Of a stretch of 64,000 bases of DNA, positions 33,742 through 41,954 are shown piece by piece. Numbering within the stretch: position 1 is the stretch's first letter; each line of letters starts with the position of its first letter. Source of the stretch: Sulfidibacterium sp964549335 (GTDB lineage: Bacteria; Bacteroidota; Bacteroidia; Bacteroidales; F082); the NCBI GenBank assembly GCA_964549335.1, contig CAZJUQ010000054.1:69401-133400 (forward strand). Direction: 5' to 3'. The notes beneath the pieces were generated by a model, which saw nothing but the letters and a program-made list of their open reading frames with translations, was not told the origin of the DNA and did not search any database. The position numbers and the translations under genes were made by a program.

Positions 33742-35787
33742 TTAATTAATGTGTTCTTCTATCATTTGATACAGGATATTTGGGTTTACCGGTTTGGAGA
33801 TATAATAATCCATACCGGCGGCAAGGCACTTTTCCTTATCGCCTTTCATGGCATGTGCAGTCATGGCAATAATCGGTATGTGTAAGCCCTTCTCTTTTTC
33901 AAATTCTCTTATCTTTTCTGTTGCTTCAAAACCGTCCATTTCAGGCATTTGCACATCCATAAGTATTAACGAGTAAGCTTCGGGATTTTCTTGTACCGCT
34001 TGGAGCGCCAACTTACCGTTTTCGACGGCTTTAGCGTCGTAACCCTTTTTTGCAAGCAGTTGCATTACTATTTTGCGGTTTATAATTTGATCTTCCGCCA
34101 CCAGTATTTGCTTTCCGTTTCCCGCTTTCGATTTTCCTGTTTTTGTCTCTTTTCCCTGTTTTTTCTTCGGAGTTCCGGCAATTTGAGCATCTTCGTGAAA
34201 ACCCTGAAGGCTGTCCGATTCGAGAAGGTTGCGCAATGTATTTTGCAAAACCGGTTTCATCATAAAACCGAAATTAGCTTGCTTTCGTATTTTATCCAGT
34301 TCGACACTGGCTTTTACATGTGTAAGGAAAACGATGTTGTCGAGCGACTCTTTTTTTACCTTTTTTATTTTTTCGATAATGTTGTTTACAGGTAAATTGT
34401 TTAACGAAAAATCTATAAACATTATATCGTAATTCTCTTTTTCCAGCTTACCGATAAGTTCATCTATTCCGGAAACCGCAACGGCATTAATATTCCAAAA
34501 ATCAAAAAGTTTCAACATAATATTTCGCGGCTCTTCAAGGTCGTCGGCGACAAGAACTTTAAATTCGCTTGCAGGTTTTTTCAGGTCGATTTTTTTCAAA
34601 TCGGACTTTTGGTCGCCTGTAATCATGTTCAAGCTGAAAAAGAATTTGCTTCCCTTACCGGGCTGGCTTTCCACCTCTATTTTACCGCCCATAAGTTTAA
34701 CGAGCATTTGTGCAATGTTAAGTCCGAGTCCGGTACCTCCGTGTTTGCGTGTTGTGTTCGAATTAGCCTGAGTGTATTTTTCAAAGAGCTTCGGTATTTC
34801 GTCTTTTGGAATACCTATTCCGGTATCTTCAACGGCAAAAAATATTCTAACCTGCTCCTCCACAAAGTCTTTCATCTCCACAACAAGTTTCACCACGCCT
34901 TTATCGGTAAATTTCACAGCATTGCTCAACAGGTTTGTCAATATTTGCCTTAATCTTAGCGGGTCGCCGATTATTACGTCGGGGATATCCGGCGACATAT
35001 CTACAATCAATTCAATATCTTTCTGTTGTGCATGAACCGAGATAATCTTAAATACTTTTTCGATAACATCCCTGATACTAAATTCAACCTCTTCAAGGTC
35101 GAGTTTTTCGGCTTCAATTTTCGAAATATCCAAAATGTCGTTAATAATTTCGAGGAGGGTATAACCCGAGTTTTTAATGTCTTCGAGTCTTTCGCGCTGC
35201 ATGGGGGTAAGGTCTTCATCCATTAAGCCCAAATCGGCCATACCGATAATTCCGTTGAGGGGTGTACGTATTTCGTGACTCATTGATGCCAGAAAGGCAC
35301 TTTTGGCGCGTGTGGCTTCTTCGGCCATCATTTTTGCAGCATGCAACTCCTCCACGGTACGTTGCAGTTTTTCGGTGGTTTTTTGGAGTTCCTCCTTGTG
35401 TTTGAAAAGTTCGAGATAGGCGTTTATTTTGCTTTTTAAAATTTCCAGATCAAGGGGTTTGTAGAGGTAGTCAACGGCACCCGATTCGTATCCTTTGAAA
35501 ATATGTTGGCGCTGTTTGCTTATAGCGGTCACAAAAATTATGGGGATATGTTTTGTACGTTCGCTGCTTCGCATTATTTGTGCGGTTTCGAAACCGTCCA
35601 TTCCCGGCATCTGTACATCCATAAGCACAAGAGCCACATCGTGCTCAAGCAACAATCCCAAGGCTTCATTTCCCGAGTTGGCTTTTATAATGTTCATTTC
35701 GGGGCTCTCCAAAATTCCTTCAAGAGTTAAAAGGTTTTCGGGACGGTCGTCCACTATAAGAATGTTATACTTTTTTTTATCGCTCAT
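33742..35787 (-). CDS. Soluble hybrid histidine kinase (REC-HisKA-HATPase-REC-REC)
   Basis: First gene of the signalling run, 681 residues from the ATG at 35787 (MSDKKKYNILIVDD). Receiver 1 (ILIVDDRPENLLTL, LVLMDVQMPGMDGFE) leads through a short coil to HisKA with H171 (SHEIRTPLNGIIGM), the ATPase (HGGTGLGLNIAQML), an atypical middle receiver (VLVADDLEEP, IMFIDFSLNNLP, MMKPV) and a standard final receiver (ILVAEDQIINRK, LILMDVQMPEMDGFE). The upstream ATG at 35874 would add a hydrophobic tail that overlaps the -7 box, so I reject it. It stands 16 bases before the Cache-type kinase. Confidence 0.92.
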   Translation of the reverse strand: MSDKKKYNILIVDDRPENLLTLEGILESPEMNIIKANSGNEALGLLLEHDVALVLMDVQMPGMDGFETAQIMRSSERTKHIPIIFVTAISKQRQHIFKGYESGAVDYLYKPLDLEILKSKINAYLELFKHKEELQKTTEKLQRTVEELHAAKMMAEEATRAKSAFLASMSHEIRTPLNGIIGMADLGLMDEDLTPMQRERLEDIKNSGYTLLEIINDILDISKIEAEKLDLEEVEFSIRDVIEKVFKIISVHAQQKDIELIVDMSPDIPDVIIGDPLRLRQILTNLLSNAVKFTDKGVVKLVVEMKDFVEEQVRIFFAVEDTGIGIPKDEIPKLFEKYTQANSNTTRKHGGTGLGLNIAQMLVKLMGGKIEVESQPGKGSKFFFSLNMITGDQKSDLKKIDLKKPASEFKVLVADDLEEPRNIMLKLFDFWNINAVAVSGIDELIGKLEKENYDIMFIDFSLNNLPVNNIIEKIKKVKKESLDNIVFLTHVKASVELDKIRKQANFGFMMKPVLQNTLRNLLESDSLQGFHEDAQIAGTPKKKQGKETKTGKSKAGNGKQILVAEDQIINRKIVMQLLAKKGYDAKAVENGKLALQAVQENPEAYSLILMDVQMPEMDGFEATEKIREFEKEKGLHIPIIAMTAHAMKGDKEKCLAAGMDYYISKPVNPNILYQMIEEHIN

Positions 35788-35861
35788 CGTATTTTGAAAT
35801 TTCAAATATTTATGAACTATCGTTCGTTCGTTTCCGTAATAAAAAATTAAAAAGGTATAAG

Positions 35862-35869
35862 CAAAAATA
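35862..35869 (-). promoter_or_regulatory. -7 box upstream of the kinase/CheR/CheB cluster
   Basis: Minus strand TATTTTTG, about 75 bases before the ATG at 35787. A TTG lies about 27 bases further upstream, longer than the ideal spacing. This is the best promoter candidate for the whole 13-kb run. Confidence 0.45.
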
Positions 35870-35979
35870 AACAAAAATTTTGTTTTTGGAAATTTACAAA
35901 AAATTATCGGGTTTAAATTTCAACCGGCATGTCAAAAGGCAACAAGCCAGACAATTAACAAAAACCCGCAACATACGTA

Positions 35980-36001
35980 AAAAGAAAACGGCATATTGCC
36001 G
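35980..36001 (-). terminator. Rho-independent terminator after the TlpA-like gene
   Basis: CGGCAATATGCCG (35989-36001 on the minus strand) followed by TTTTCTTTTT, starting 31 bases after the stop codon at 36033. It separates that gene from the kinase cluster. Confidence 0.75.
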
Positions 36002-36032
36002 GATATGGGGCGGAGAGAATAAAAAGCTCCTG

Positions 36033-37415
36033 TTAACGCTTGTAATGGTCGAGAAAATCGTTAATATGTTTTGCCGACAACTGCTTGGCAATTATTATTT
36101 TGTTTTTGTCGAGCAGGTAAATAACAGGAGTACCGTGGATATCGTACAGTTTATTGAAATTACCTTTTGCACTCCGGGTGCCGTTTACGTTTATCCAAGG
36201 CAGGTTTCTGTCTTTAACGGCTTTTTTCCAATTATCCAAATCGGGATTTATATTTACGGCATAAATTTCAACATCATATTTCGGATTTTTGTAGTACTTT
36301 TTCAGTTGATTAATTTCGCGTTTGCAGATACCGCATTTATAGTCCCAAAACAGCAACAACGTATATTCATTGGGAATTGATTTAAACCCCACGTAGTTTC
36401 CCGAAGTATCCATTAAAATAAGTTCGGGGGCGGGCTTGCCTATAAGCAAGGGGCGTAATTTATCAGCCCGTTCGGTCAAAAGTTTTTTTATTGATTCGGT
36501 AGTATTCTCAATATCCTCGTTTTTGAAATATTTATCCACAAGATGAACAAACACCTTATCGAAGCCCATATATTTGGGGTTTTGATATTCGGCCACAAAA
36601 TGCCAAACAAGCCAGCTGACATTCTGCATCGAAGGACGTGCTTTTGCAATGATACCGTCAATTTCTTTTATAACGGAATCGGGGTCCAAAGGGACAAGTT
36701 GTTTAAAATAGTTGGTAACCTTTTTGCTGTAAAGCGGAGTATGCAACAGGCGGGGGTCGCTAAGGTCAAAATTATCCCAGTAATGTTTTTTCAGATAGTG
36801 ATATGCAAATAACGAATCGTTCGTAATGGTATCTTCCGGCACCTCAATCTCACGCATTCCGTTTAATATTCTCGAAACAAACAAGCCGGGATATTTGTTA
36901 ATAACACTTATTTTATAATTGATACTCTCTTTGTTTACCGAATCGAAACGCGCTTTTACAGTTTTGTATTCTTCGCTATCCTTGTTCAGGGTATCGAGCG
37001 ATTTTCCCAATTTTTTTACCAAGGCAAACTGTTTTTCGTTGTATTTGAGATAATCGTAAAAGAGAGTGTTTTCAGGACTGTTTTTTACTTTTACCGAATT
37101 TGTGTAATCGGTTGTATCCGCAGTAATTGTAAATTGTTGGTTTTTGTTTACAATAAATTCCAGCAATTTGACTTTTTTTGTTGAAACCACCATGTAAATA
37201 CCACCTGTCAATGGTTTGTCGCCCGCAAAGACAAATTTCTCTTTTGATTTTGAAAAAGCCGTATCTACAAGCCGTATCTTATCGCCATAATAGGTAGCGA
37301 GCAACAGACTCGAATCTTGAAAATGATTTATCTTTACAGTAATATTATAGCCCTCTTGCGAAAAAAGCTGATAAGAAAACAATGTAAAAAGGATTAAAAC
37401 CAACTTCTTTTTCAT
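36033..37415 (-). CDS. TlpA-family thiol-disulfide oxidoreductase with DUF4369-like N-domain
   Basis: An exported protein of about 460 residues: signal peptide MKKKLVLILFTLFSYQLFSQ, a DUF4369-like beta domain (NITVKINHFQDSSLLLATYYGDK), a helical middle region of the DUF5106 type, and a C-terminal thioredoxin fold with the redox motif in LLFWDYKCGICKREINQLKKYY (CGIC). The cis-proline loop is in IHGTPVIYLLDKNK. It should act in the periplasm on disulfides. I prefer the second ATG (37415) to that at 37421 because it gives the better signal peptide. A related gene lies at 57589-58953. Confidence 0.88.
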   Translation of the reverse strand: MKKKLVLILFTLFSYQLFSQEGYNITVKINHFQDSSLLLATYYGDKIRLVDTAFSKSKEKFVFAGDKPLTGGIYMVVSTKKVKLLEFIVNKNQQFTITADTTDYTNSVKVKNSPENTLFYDYLKYNEKQFALVKKLGKSLDTLNKDSEEYKTVKARFDSVNKESINYKISVINKYPGLFVSRILNGMREIEVPEDTITNDSLFAYHYLKKHYWDNFDLSDPRLLHTPLYSKKVTNYFKQLVPLDPDSVIKEIDGIIAKARPSMQNVSWLVWHFVAEYQNPKYMGFDKVFVHLVDKYFKNEDIENTTESIKKLLTERADKLRPLLIGKPAPELILMDTSGNYVGFKSIPNEYTLLLFWDYKCGICKREINQLKKYYKNPKYDVEIYAVNINPDLDNWKKAVKDRNLPWINVNGTRSAKGNFNKLYDIHGTPVIYLLDKNKIIIAKQLSAKHINDFLDHYKR

Positions 37416-37525
37416 ATGCAAAATATTTTACCTGCAAAGGTAACCAAATGAGGACAATCTCATAAAGCATTATTAGTTAAAATATAAAAAATTATTTGTC
37501 CCGGTTAATTTTTCCCGAATTAATA

Positions 37526-37533
37526 TATTTTTG
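37526..37533 (+). promoter_or_regulatory. -7 box of the PorT-like barrel gene
   Basis: TATTTTTG 21 bases before the ATG at 37555. A TTG at 37496-37498 lies 27 bases upstream, somewhat too far. Confidence 0.5.
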
Positions 37534-37554
37534 TAAATTAAATAACCGGCCGTA

Positions 37555-38226
37555 ATGAAAAAATTTTTGACGCTTCTGTTTGCTATTATTTCGTTAACCG
37601 GATTTGCACAACACAAAGCCGTTCAATCGGGTTTCCGGGGCGGAACCGGTGCGGTGTGGTTTACCGGCGATATGAAAGAGGTAAAAAAAAACGGCATGAG
37701 TATCGGCGGCTCGTGGGGATTTGTCGTCGATATTTTTTTAATGGAAGGCTATTGGCTAAACACCGGTTTCAACATACTGTATCTAAACGGTAAATTATCC
37801 GCCGAAGGCGATGCCGTACTGCCCGACAGCACAGTTGTTTCAGGCAACTACGATATTAAGTTACGCGCAAAATACGCCGAAATTCCTGTTGTTTTAAGCA
37901 TGAAAACCAAAAACATAAACGGTTTTTTCAGAATATACGGACAAATCGGATTCGGTTTTGCATATCTGTTGAAAAGTGACGGCAGTCAAACATTCGGAAG
38001 CGACGACGGGTCTTACTCGTTTGAAAATGATTTGCCGGACGGTAAAGCCTCTCTTCGCTCCACAAGGGAGTCGCTGTTGCTTGGTGCCGGAATGGAGTTT
38101 CCGGTGGCGGGCTCCACATACATAAGAACGGGATTGCGTTTCGACAATGCTTTTATCCCTGTTTTTCACAATGACAACAAGGGAAAAAATCAAATTTTAG
38201 AGGTAAATGTTGCGGTAATTTTTTAA
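37555..38226 (+). CDS. PorT-like outer-membrane beta-barrel protein
   Basis: A 223-residue exported protein: signal peptide MKKFLTLLFAIISLTGFAQ, then repeated amphipathic strands rich in Gly and aromatic residues (GFRGGTGAVWFTGDMKE, GFNILYLNGKL, YAEIPVVLSMKTK, LLLGAGMEFPVAGSTYIRTG) and a hydrophobic last strand LEVNVAVIF. This is the OMP_b-brl_2/PorT type of barrel common in Bacteroidota. Role unknown. It is 15 bases before nadE and may be co-transcribed with it. Confidence 0.8.
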   Translation: MKKFLTLLFAIISLTGFAQHKAVQSGFRGGTGAVWFTGDMKEVKKNGMSIGGSWGFVVDIFLMEGYWLNTGFNILYLNGKLSAEGDAVLPDSTVVSGNYDIKLRAKYAEIPVVLSMKTKNINGFFRIYGQIGFGFAYLLKSDGSQTFGSDDGSYSFENDLPDGKASLRSTRESLLLGAGMEFPVAGSTYIRTGLRFDNAFIPVFHNDNKGKNQILEVNVAVIF

Positions 38227-38241
38227 TAAAAACGGATTGTT

Positions 38242-39879
38242 GTGAAGATAGCACTTGCACAAATTAATTATCATATCGGAAATTTCGAAAACAACGGAAA
38301 AAAGATAATCGACGCCATAAAAAAAGCGGAGAAACAGGGAGCCGATTTGGCTGTTTTTGCCGAACTTGCAATTCCCGGATATCCTCCCCGCGATTTCCTG
38401 GAATTTAAAGACTTTGTTAATGAGTGTAACAACACATTGCAAAATATCGCCTCACATTGTCGCAACATAGCCGCCATAGTGGGGCTTCCCACTTTTAATC
38501 CCAACACAAAGGGCAAACCGCTGTACAATTCGGCGGCATTTGTTTACAATGGGAAAATAAAACAATTGGTACACAAAACCTTATTGCCCAATTACGATAT
38601 TTTTGACGAATACCGCTATTTTGAACCCAATACCAAATTCGATATCATTGAGTTCAAAGGAAAAAAAATTGCCCTTACGGTTTGCGAAGATTTGTGGAAC
38701 GTACAAGACAATCCGCTTTATACCGTCAACCCCATGGACAAATTAACCGGTTTTGAGCCCGATTTCATCGTAAACATAGCAGCATCTCCTTTCAATTACA
38801 AGCAAGCCTATTTGAGAAAAGAGGTTTTGAGAAACAATGCCTTGAAATACAGGCTGCCGCTCTATTACGTTAACCATGTCGGCGCACAAACCGAACTGCT
38901 TTTCGACGGCGGGTCGCTTGCCATGAACAGTAAAGGTGAAGTGGTGAAAGAGCTCGCCTATTTCGAAGAAGATTTTGCCCTATTCGACACCGGAGAGGTG
39001 GAAACGTCAAAAGTAACGGGTACAGTAACCGAACATAACGAAACGGAACTTATTCACGACGCATTGGTAATGGGCATTAAAAATTATTTTCAGAAACTGG
39101 GATTTGAGAAGGCCATTCTCGGACTTTCGGGCGGAATAGACTCGGCGGTAACGGCGGTATTGGCTGCAAAGGCATTGGGTAATCAAAATGTTTACAATAT
39201 CATGCTGCCTTCGCAATATTCGTCGGAGCATTCGGTAACTGATTCGGTAAAACTTGCCGAAAACCTCAATATGCCGTACGACATCATAAGTATTGAAAAG
39301 GCGTACAACACATTCGGCGAAATTCTCGAACCCTTTTTTAAAGGTTTGCCCTTTAATGTGGCAGAAGAGAATCTGCAAGCCAGAATTAGAGGGGTTATAT
39401 TAATGGCCCTTTCGAATAAGTTCGGACATATATTGTTAAACACAAGCAACAAAAGTGAAGCTGCAGTGGGTTACGGAACGCTATACGGCGATATGAACGG
39501 CGGACTTTCGGTACTGGGCGACGTTTACAAAACACAGGTATATCAACTTGCAAGGTATATTAACCGCCACAAAGAGGTTATTCCCGAAAATATAATAACC
39601 AAACCTCCGTCAGCCGAATTGCGTCCGGGACAAAAAGACAGCGACTCGCTCCCCGATTACGAAATTCTTGACAAAATTCTTTACGAATACATAGAAAACC
39701 GTCAGGGTCCCAAGGAGATTATAGCCATGGGATACGACGAAAAACTTGTACGCAGAATTTTAAAACTTGTAAATACAAACGAATATAAAAGATATCAAAC
39801 TCCGCCAATGTTACGTGTTTCGCAAAAAGCTTTCGGCATGGGACGGCGTATGCCCATAGTCGCCAAATATTTATCGTAA
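38242..39879 (+). CDS. nadE: Glutamine-dependent NAD+ synthase
   Basis: This enzyme amidates nicotinate adenine dinucleotide to NAD+ using ammonia from glutamine. The 545-residue protein has the N-terminal nitrilase-type glutaminase with Glu in FAELAIPGYPPRDFLE, Lys in HKTLLPNYDIFDEYRYF and Cys in LTVCEDLWN, followed by the synthase with the P-loop LGLSGGIDSAV and the NTSNKSEAAVGYGTLYGD block. The start is GTG at 38242, in the right place for the KIALAQINYHIG first strand. It meets aroC tail to tail with six bases between. Confidence 0.96.
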   Translation: MKIALAQINYHIGNFENNGKKIIDAIKKAEKQGADLAVFAELAIPGYPPRDFLEFKDFVNECNNTLQNIASHCRNIAAIVGLPTFNPNTKGKPLYNSAAFVYNGKIKQLVHKTLLPNYDIFDEYRYFEPNTKFDIIEFKGKKIALTVCEDLWNVQDNPLYTVNPMDKLTGFEPDFIVNIAASPFNYKQAYLRKEVLRNNALKYRLPLYYVNHVGAQTELLFDGGSLAMNSKGEVVKELAYFEEDFALFDTGEVETSKVTGTVTEHNETELIHDALVMGIKNYFQKLGFEKAILGLSGGIDSAVTAVLAAKALGNQNVYNIMLPSQYSSEHSVTDSVKLAENLNMPYDIISIEKAYNTFGEILEPFFKGLPFNVAEENLQARIRGVILMALSNKFGHILLNTSNKSEAAVGYGTLYGDMNGGLSVLGDVYKTQVYQLARYINRHKEVIPENIITKPPSAELRPGQKDSDSLPDYEILDKILYEYIENRQGPKEIIAMGYDEKLVRRILKLVNTNEYKRYQTPPMLRVSQKAFGMGRRMPIVAKYLS

Positions 39880-39885
39880 TATCTT

Positions 39886-40959
39886 TTACTGTCTGGATGT
39901 CGTATTTCTAAGGAGGTGGTCGGCCAAAACAAGAGCCGCCATAGCTTCCACAACGGGAACGGCACGCGGCACCACACAAACATCATGACGTCCTTTGTTT
40001 ATCAATATTGTTTCGTTACCCTCGCGGTCAACTGTTTTTTGCGGTTTCATTATTGTAGGTACCGGTTTGAAAGCCACTCTGAAAAAAATATCTTCACCGT
40101 TGGAAATTCCGCCTTGAATACCTCCCGAATGGTTGGTTTCCGTTCTTATTTTACCGTTTTTATTTATAAACAAATCATTGACTTCACTACCTTTTTTCAT
40201 TGCCATACCAAAACCGTCGCCTGTTTCAAAACCTTTAACGGCATTGATGCTCATCATGGCTTTGGACAGTTCGGCATTCAATTTGTCGAATACGGGTTCG
40301 CCCAACGAAGGAGGCACCCCTTTTATCAGGCAGCTTACCGTGCCGCCGAGAGTATCGCCATCTTTTTCAGTCTCTTCCAACAGCTTAATCATCTTTTCCG
40401 AAGCCTCTTCATCGGGACAGCGGACAGGCGACTTCTCAATATCACTTGCATCAAAGCCGGCAATACCGGTGCTAACGGTTCCTATACCGCTTGTCCAAGC
40501 CGTTATTTTTATTCCGTGCTTATCAAGCAACAACATAGCAAAAGCACCTGCGGCAACCCTTGCCGCCGTTTCGCGGGCCGAAGCCCTGCCTCCACCTCTG
40601 TAATCGCGAATACCATACTTTTTCTCGTATGTATAATCGGCATGCGATGGCCTGTACACCATTTTAACATGTTCGTAATCTTCAGGTCTTACATCCTTGT
40701 TCCTAATTAAAAAAGCTATTGGCGTACCCAACGATTTATTTTCAAACACCCCCGACAATATCTCTATTTTATCGGACTCGTCGCGCCGGGTTGTTAACCT
40801 CGATTGCCCGGGACGTCTCGCATTCAAACGCTGTTGAATAAAATCGGCATCTATGTCAATACCTGCGGGAAAACCGTCGAGCACACCGCCTACGGCTATT
40901 CCGTGCGATTCGCCGAAAGTTATTAACGTTAATGCTTTGCCAAAAATATTTCCACCCAT
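39886..40959 (-). CDS. aroC: Chorismate synthase
   Basis: AroC makes chorismate from EPSP using reduced FMN, the last step of the shikimate pathway. The 357-residue protein starts at the ATG at 40959 (MGGNIFGKALTLITFGESHG); an in-frame ATG 30 bases upstream adds residues outside the family. Signatures seen: FGESHGIAVGGVLDG, RPGQSRLTTRRDE, YRGGGRASARETAARVAAG and NHSGGIQGGISNGEDI. aroK is also in this window (54454-54975), in a separate unit. Confidence 0.96.
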   Translation of the reverse strand: MGGNIFGKALTLITFGESHGIAVGGVLDGFPAGIDIDADFIQQRLNARRPGQSRLTTRRDESDKIEILSGVFENKSLGTPIAFLIRNKDVRPEDYEHVKMVYRPSHADYTYEKKYGIRDYRGGGRASARETAARVAAGAFAMLLLDKHGIKITAWTSGIGTVSTGIAGFDASDIEKSPVRCPDEEASEKMIKLLEETEKDGDTLGGTVSCLIKGVPPSLGEPVFDKLNAELSKAMMSINAVKGFETGDGFGMAMKKGSEVNDLFINKNGKIRTETNHSGGIQGGISNGEDIFFRVAFKPVPTIMKPQKTVDREGNETILINKGRHDVCVVPRAVPVVEAMAALVLADHLLRNTTSRQ

Positions 40960-41035
40960 ATTGTTCCGTTTATAACGGTAAAAGTACATAAAAAATAAAA
41001 TTTCTTAAAACTTAACTTGCATTTGGTAAATTAAC

Positions 41036-41043
41036 TATTTTTG
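41036..41043 (+). promoter_or_regulatory. -7 box of the lipoprotein gene
   Basis: TATTTTTG 58 bases before the ATG at 41102, with TTG at 41017-41019 (16-base spacing, a little short). Confidence 0.5.
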
Positions 41044-41101
41044 GTAAAAAATCATATTAAACCGATTTTATTGTTAATCAGGTTACTAAAACAGTATAGT
41101 T

Positions 41102-41791
41102 ATGAAAAACATTATAGTTTCTTTGTTTGTAATAATTTTGTTTTCATTGGCAGGATGCGACGACAACACACCGGCGCCATCTCCCAATCCCGAACCCGAA
41201 GTCCCCGATTTCAGTTACAACGATATGGCAAAAATGTATTTGAGTTTCAAACCCGAGAGCAAATGGATTTTCCAAGACGACTCCACTTTGACATTGGATA
41301 CGCTTGTTCTCTATTCGACTCAAGACGAAATAAGGAAACAAAATCCTGGTACAACGGCAGAATACACCTATCTTGCAACATGGAAATATTTTTCCAACAA
41401 CAATATCGGGCTTTTAAAAGGAGAGAGCTTTGCCATGAATACGGCAGTTCCCAATAATGTTTCCAATTCGGCGGAACGAATCTATTTTGCCGAAGATTCC
41501 TATAAAATAGCCTTTGGTCCCATGTACCCTTTCGGAAACAGAATAACTTTCGGAGGCGAAGAGGGAACCTTTATTAACAAAGAAAAAATAGCCTCCATGG
41601 AACTCAACGGCAAAACATACACCGATGTTTATCACTCAATATCCGAAGATTACAACGACTATCCCGGCGATACGGTATTTTATCATTTTTATTATGCCAA
41701 AAATTTCGGTTTGATAAAATTCAGTTACAACCACAAAGGGTCAGGGCACAGTTACAGTCTGGTTGACGCATCGTTGATTACAGGAGATTAA
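41102..41791 (+). CDS. Lipoprotein of unknown function
   Basis: A 229-residue protein with a lipoprotein signal peptide: MKNIIVSLFVIILFSLAGCDD, the cysteine (residue 19) lying in a LAGC lipobox. The acidic/proline spacer right after it (DDNTPAPSPNPEPEVPD) resembles the lipoprotein export signal that sends Bacteroidota lipoproteins to the cell surface (inference). The rest is beta-rich with many aromatic residues and no motif that I recognise. It appears monocistronic. Confidence 0.8.
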   Translation: MKNIIVSLFVIILFSLAGCDDNTPAPSPNPEPEVPDFSYNDMAKMYLSFKPESKWIFQDDSTLTLDTLVLYSTQDEIRKQNPGTTAEYTYLATWKYFSNNNIGLLKGESFAMNTAVPNNVSNSAERIYFAEDSYKIAFGPMYPFGNRITFGGEEGTFINKEKIASMELNGKTYTDVYHSISEDYNDYPGDTVFYHFYYAKNFGLIKFSYNHKGSGHSYSLVDASLITGD

Positions 41792-41828
41792 AAGGGTGAG
41801 AGTTCTGTTTCAGGTTTTTATTTTATAC

Positions 41829-41852
41829 TGCCTGCCGCCTGAAGGCATTTTT
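41829..41852 (+). terminator. Weak hairpin after the lipoprotein gene
   Basis: TGCCT / AGGCA (41829-41833 and 41843-41847) with a 9-base loop, followed by TTTTT. The short stem makes this tentative. Confidence 0.4.
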
Positions 41853-41954
41853 CACATTTGTCCTGACAGGTTCTTCCGTTGTGCTATAACATGAAAACAA
41901 AAACGGCAACAGGCAATTATTAATTAAACGGCACAACAACCTGCCGGTTCAAAA

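Noticed and set aside
22352..35787. Classical chemotaxis operon
   Set aside because: CheR and CheB are present, but no MCP, CheA, CheW or CheY-FliM partner and no flagellar gene is found.
39916..40710. 264-codon plus-strand open frame opposite aroC
   Set aside because: aroC is unambiguous on the minus strand; the opposite translation has no family features.
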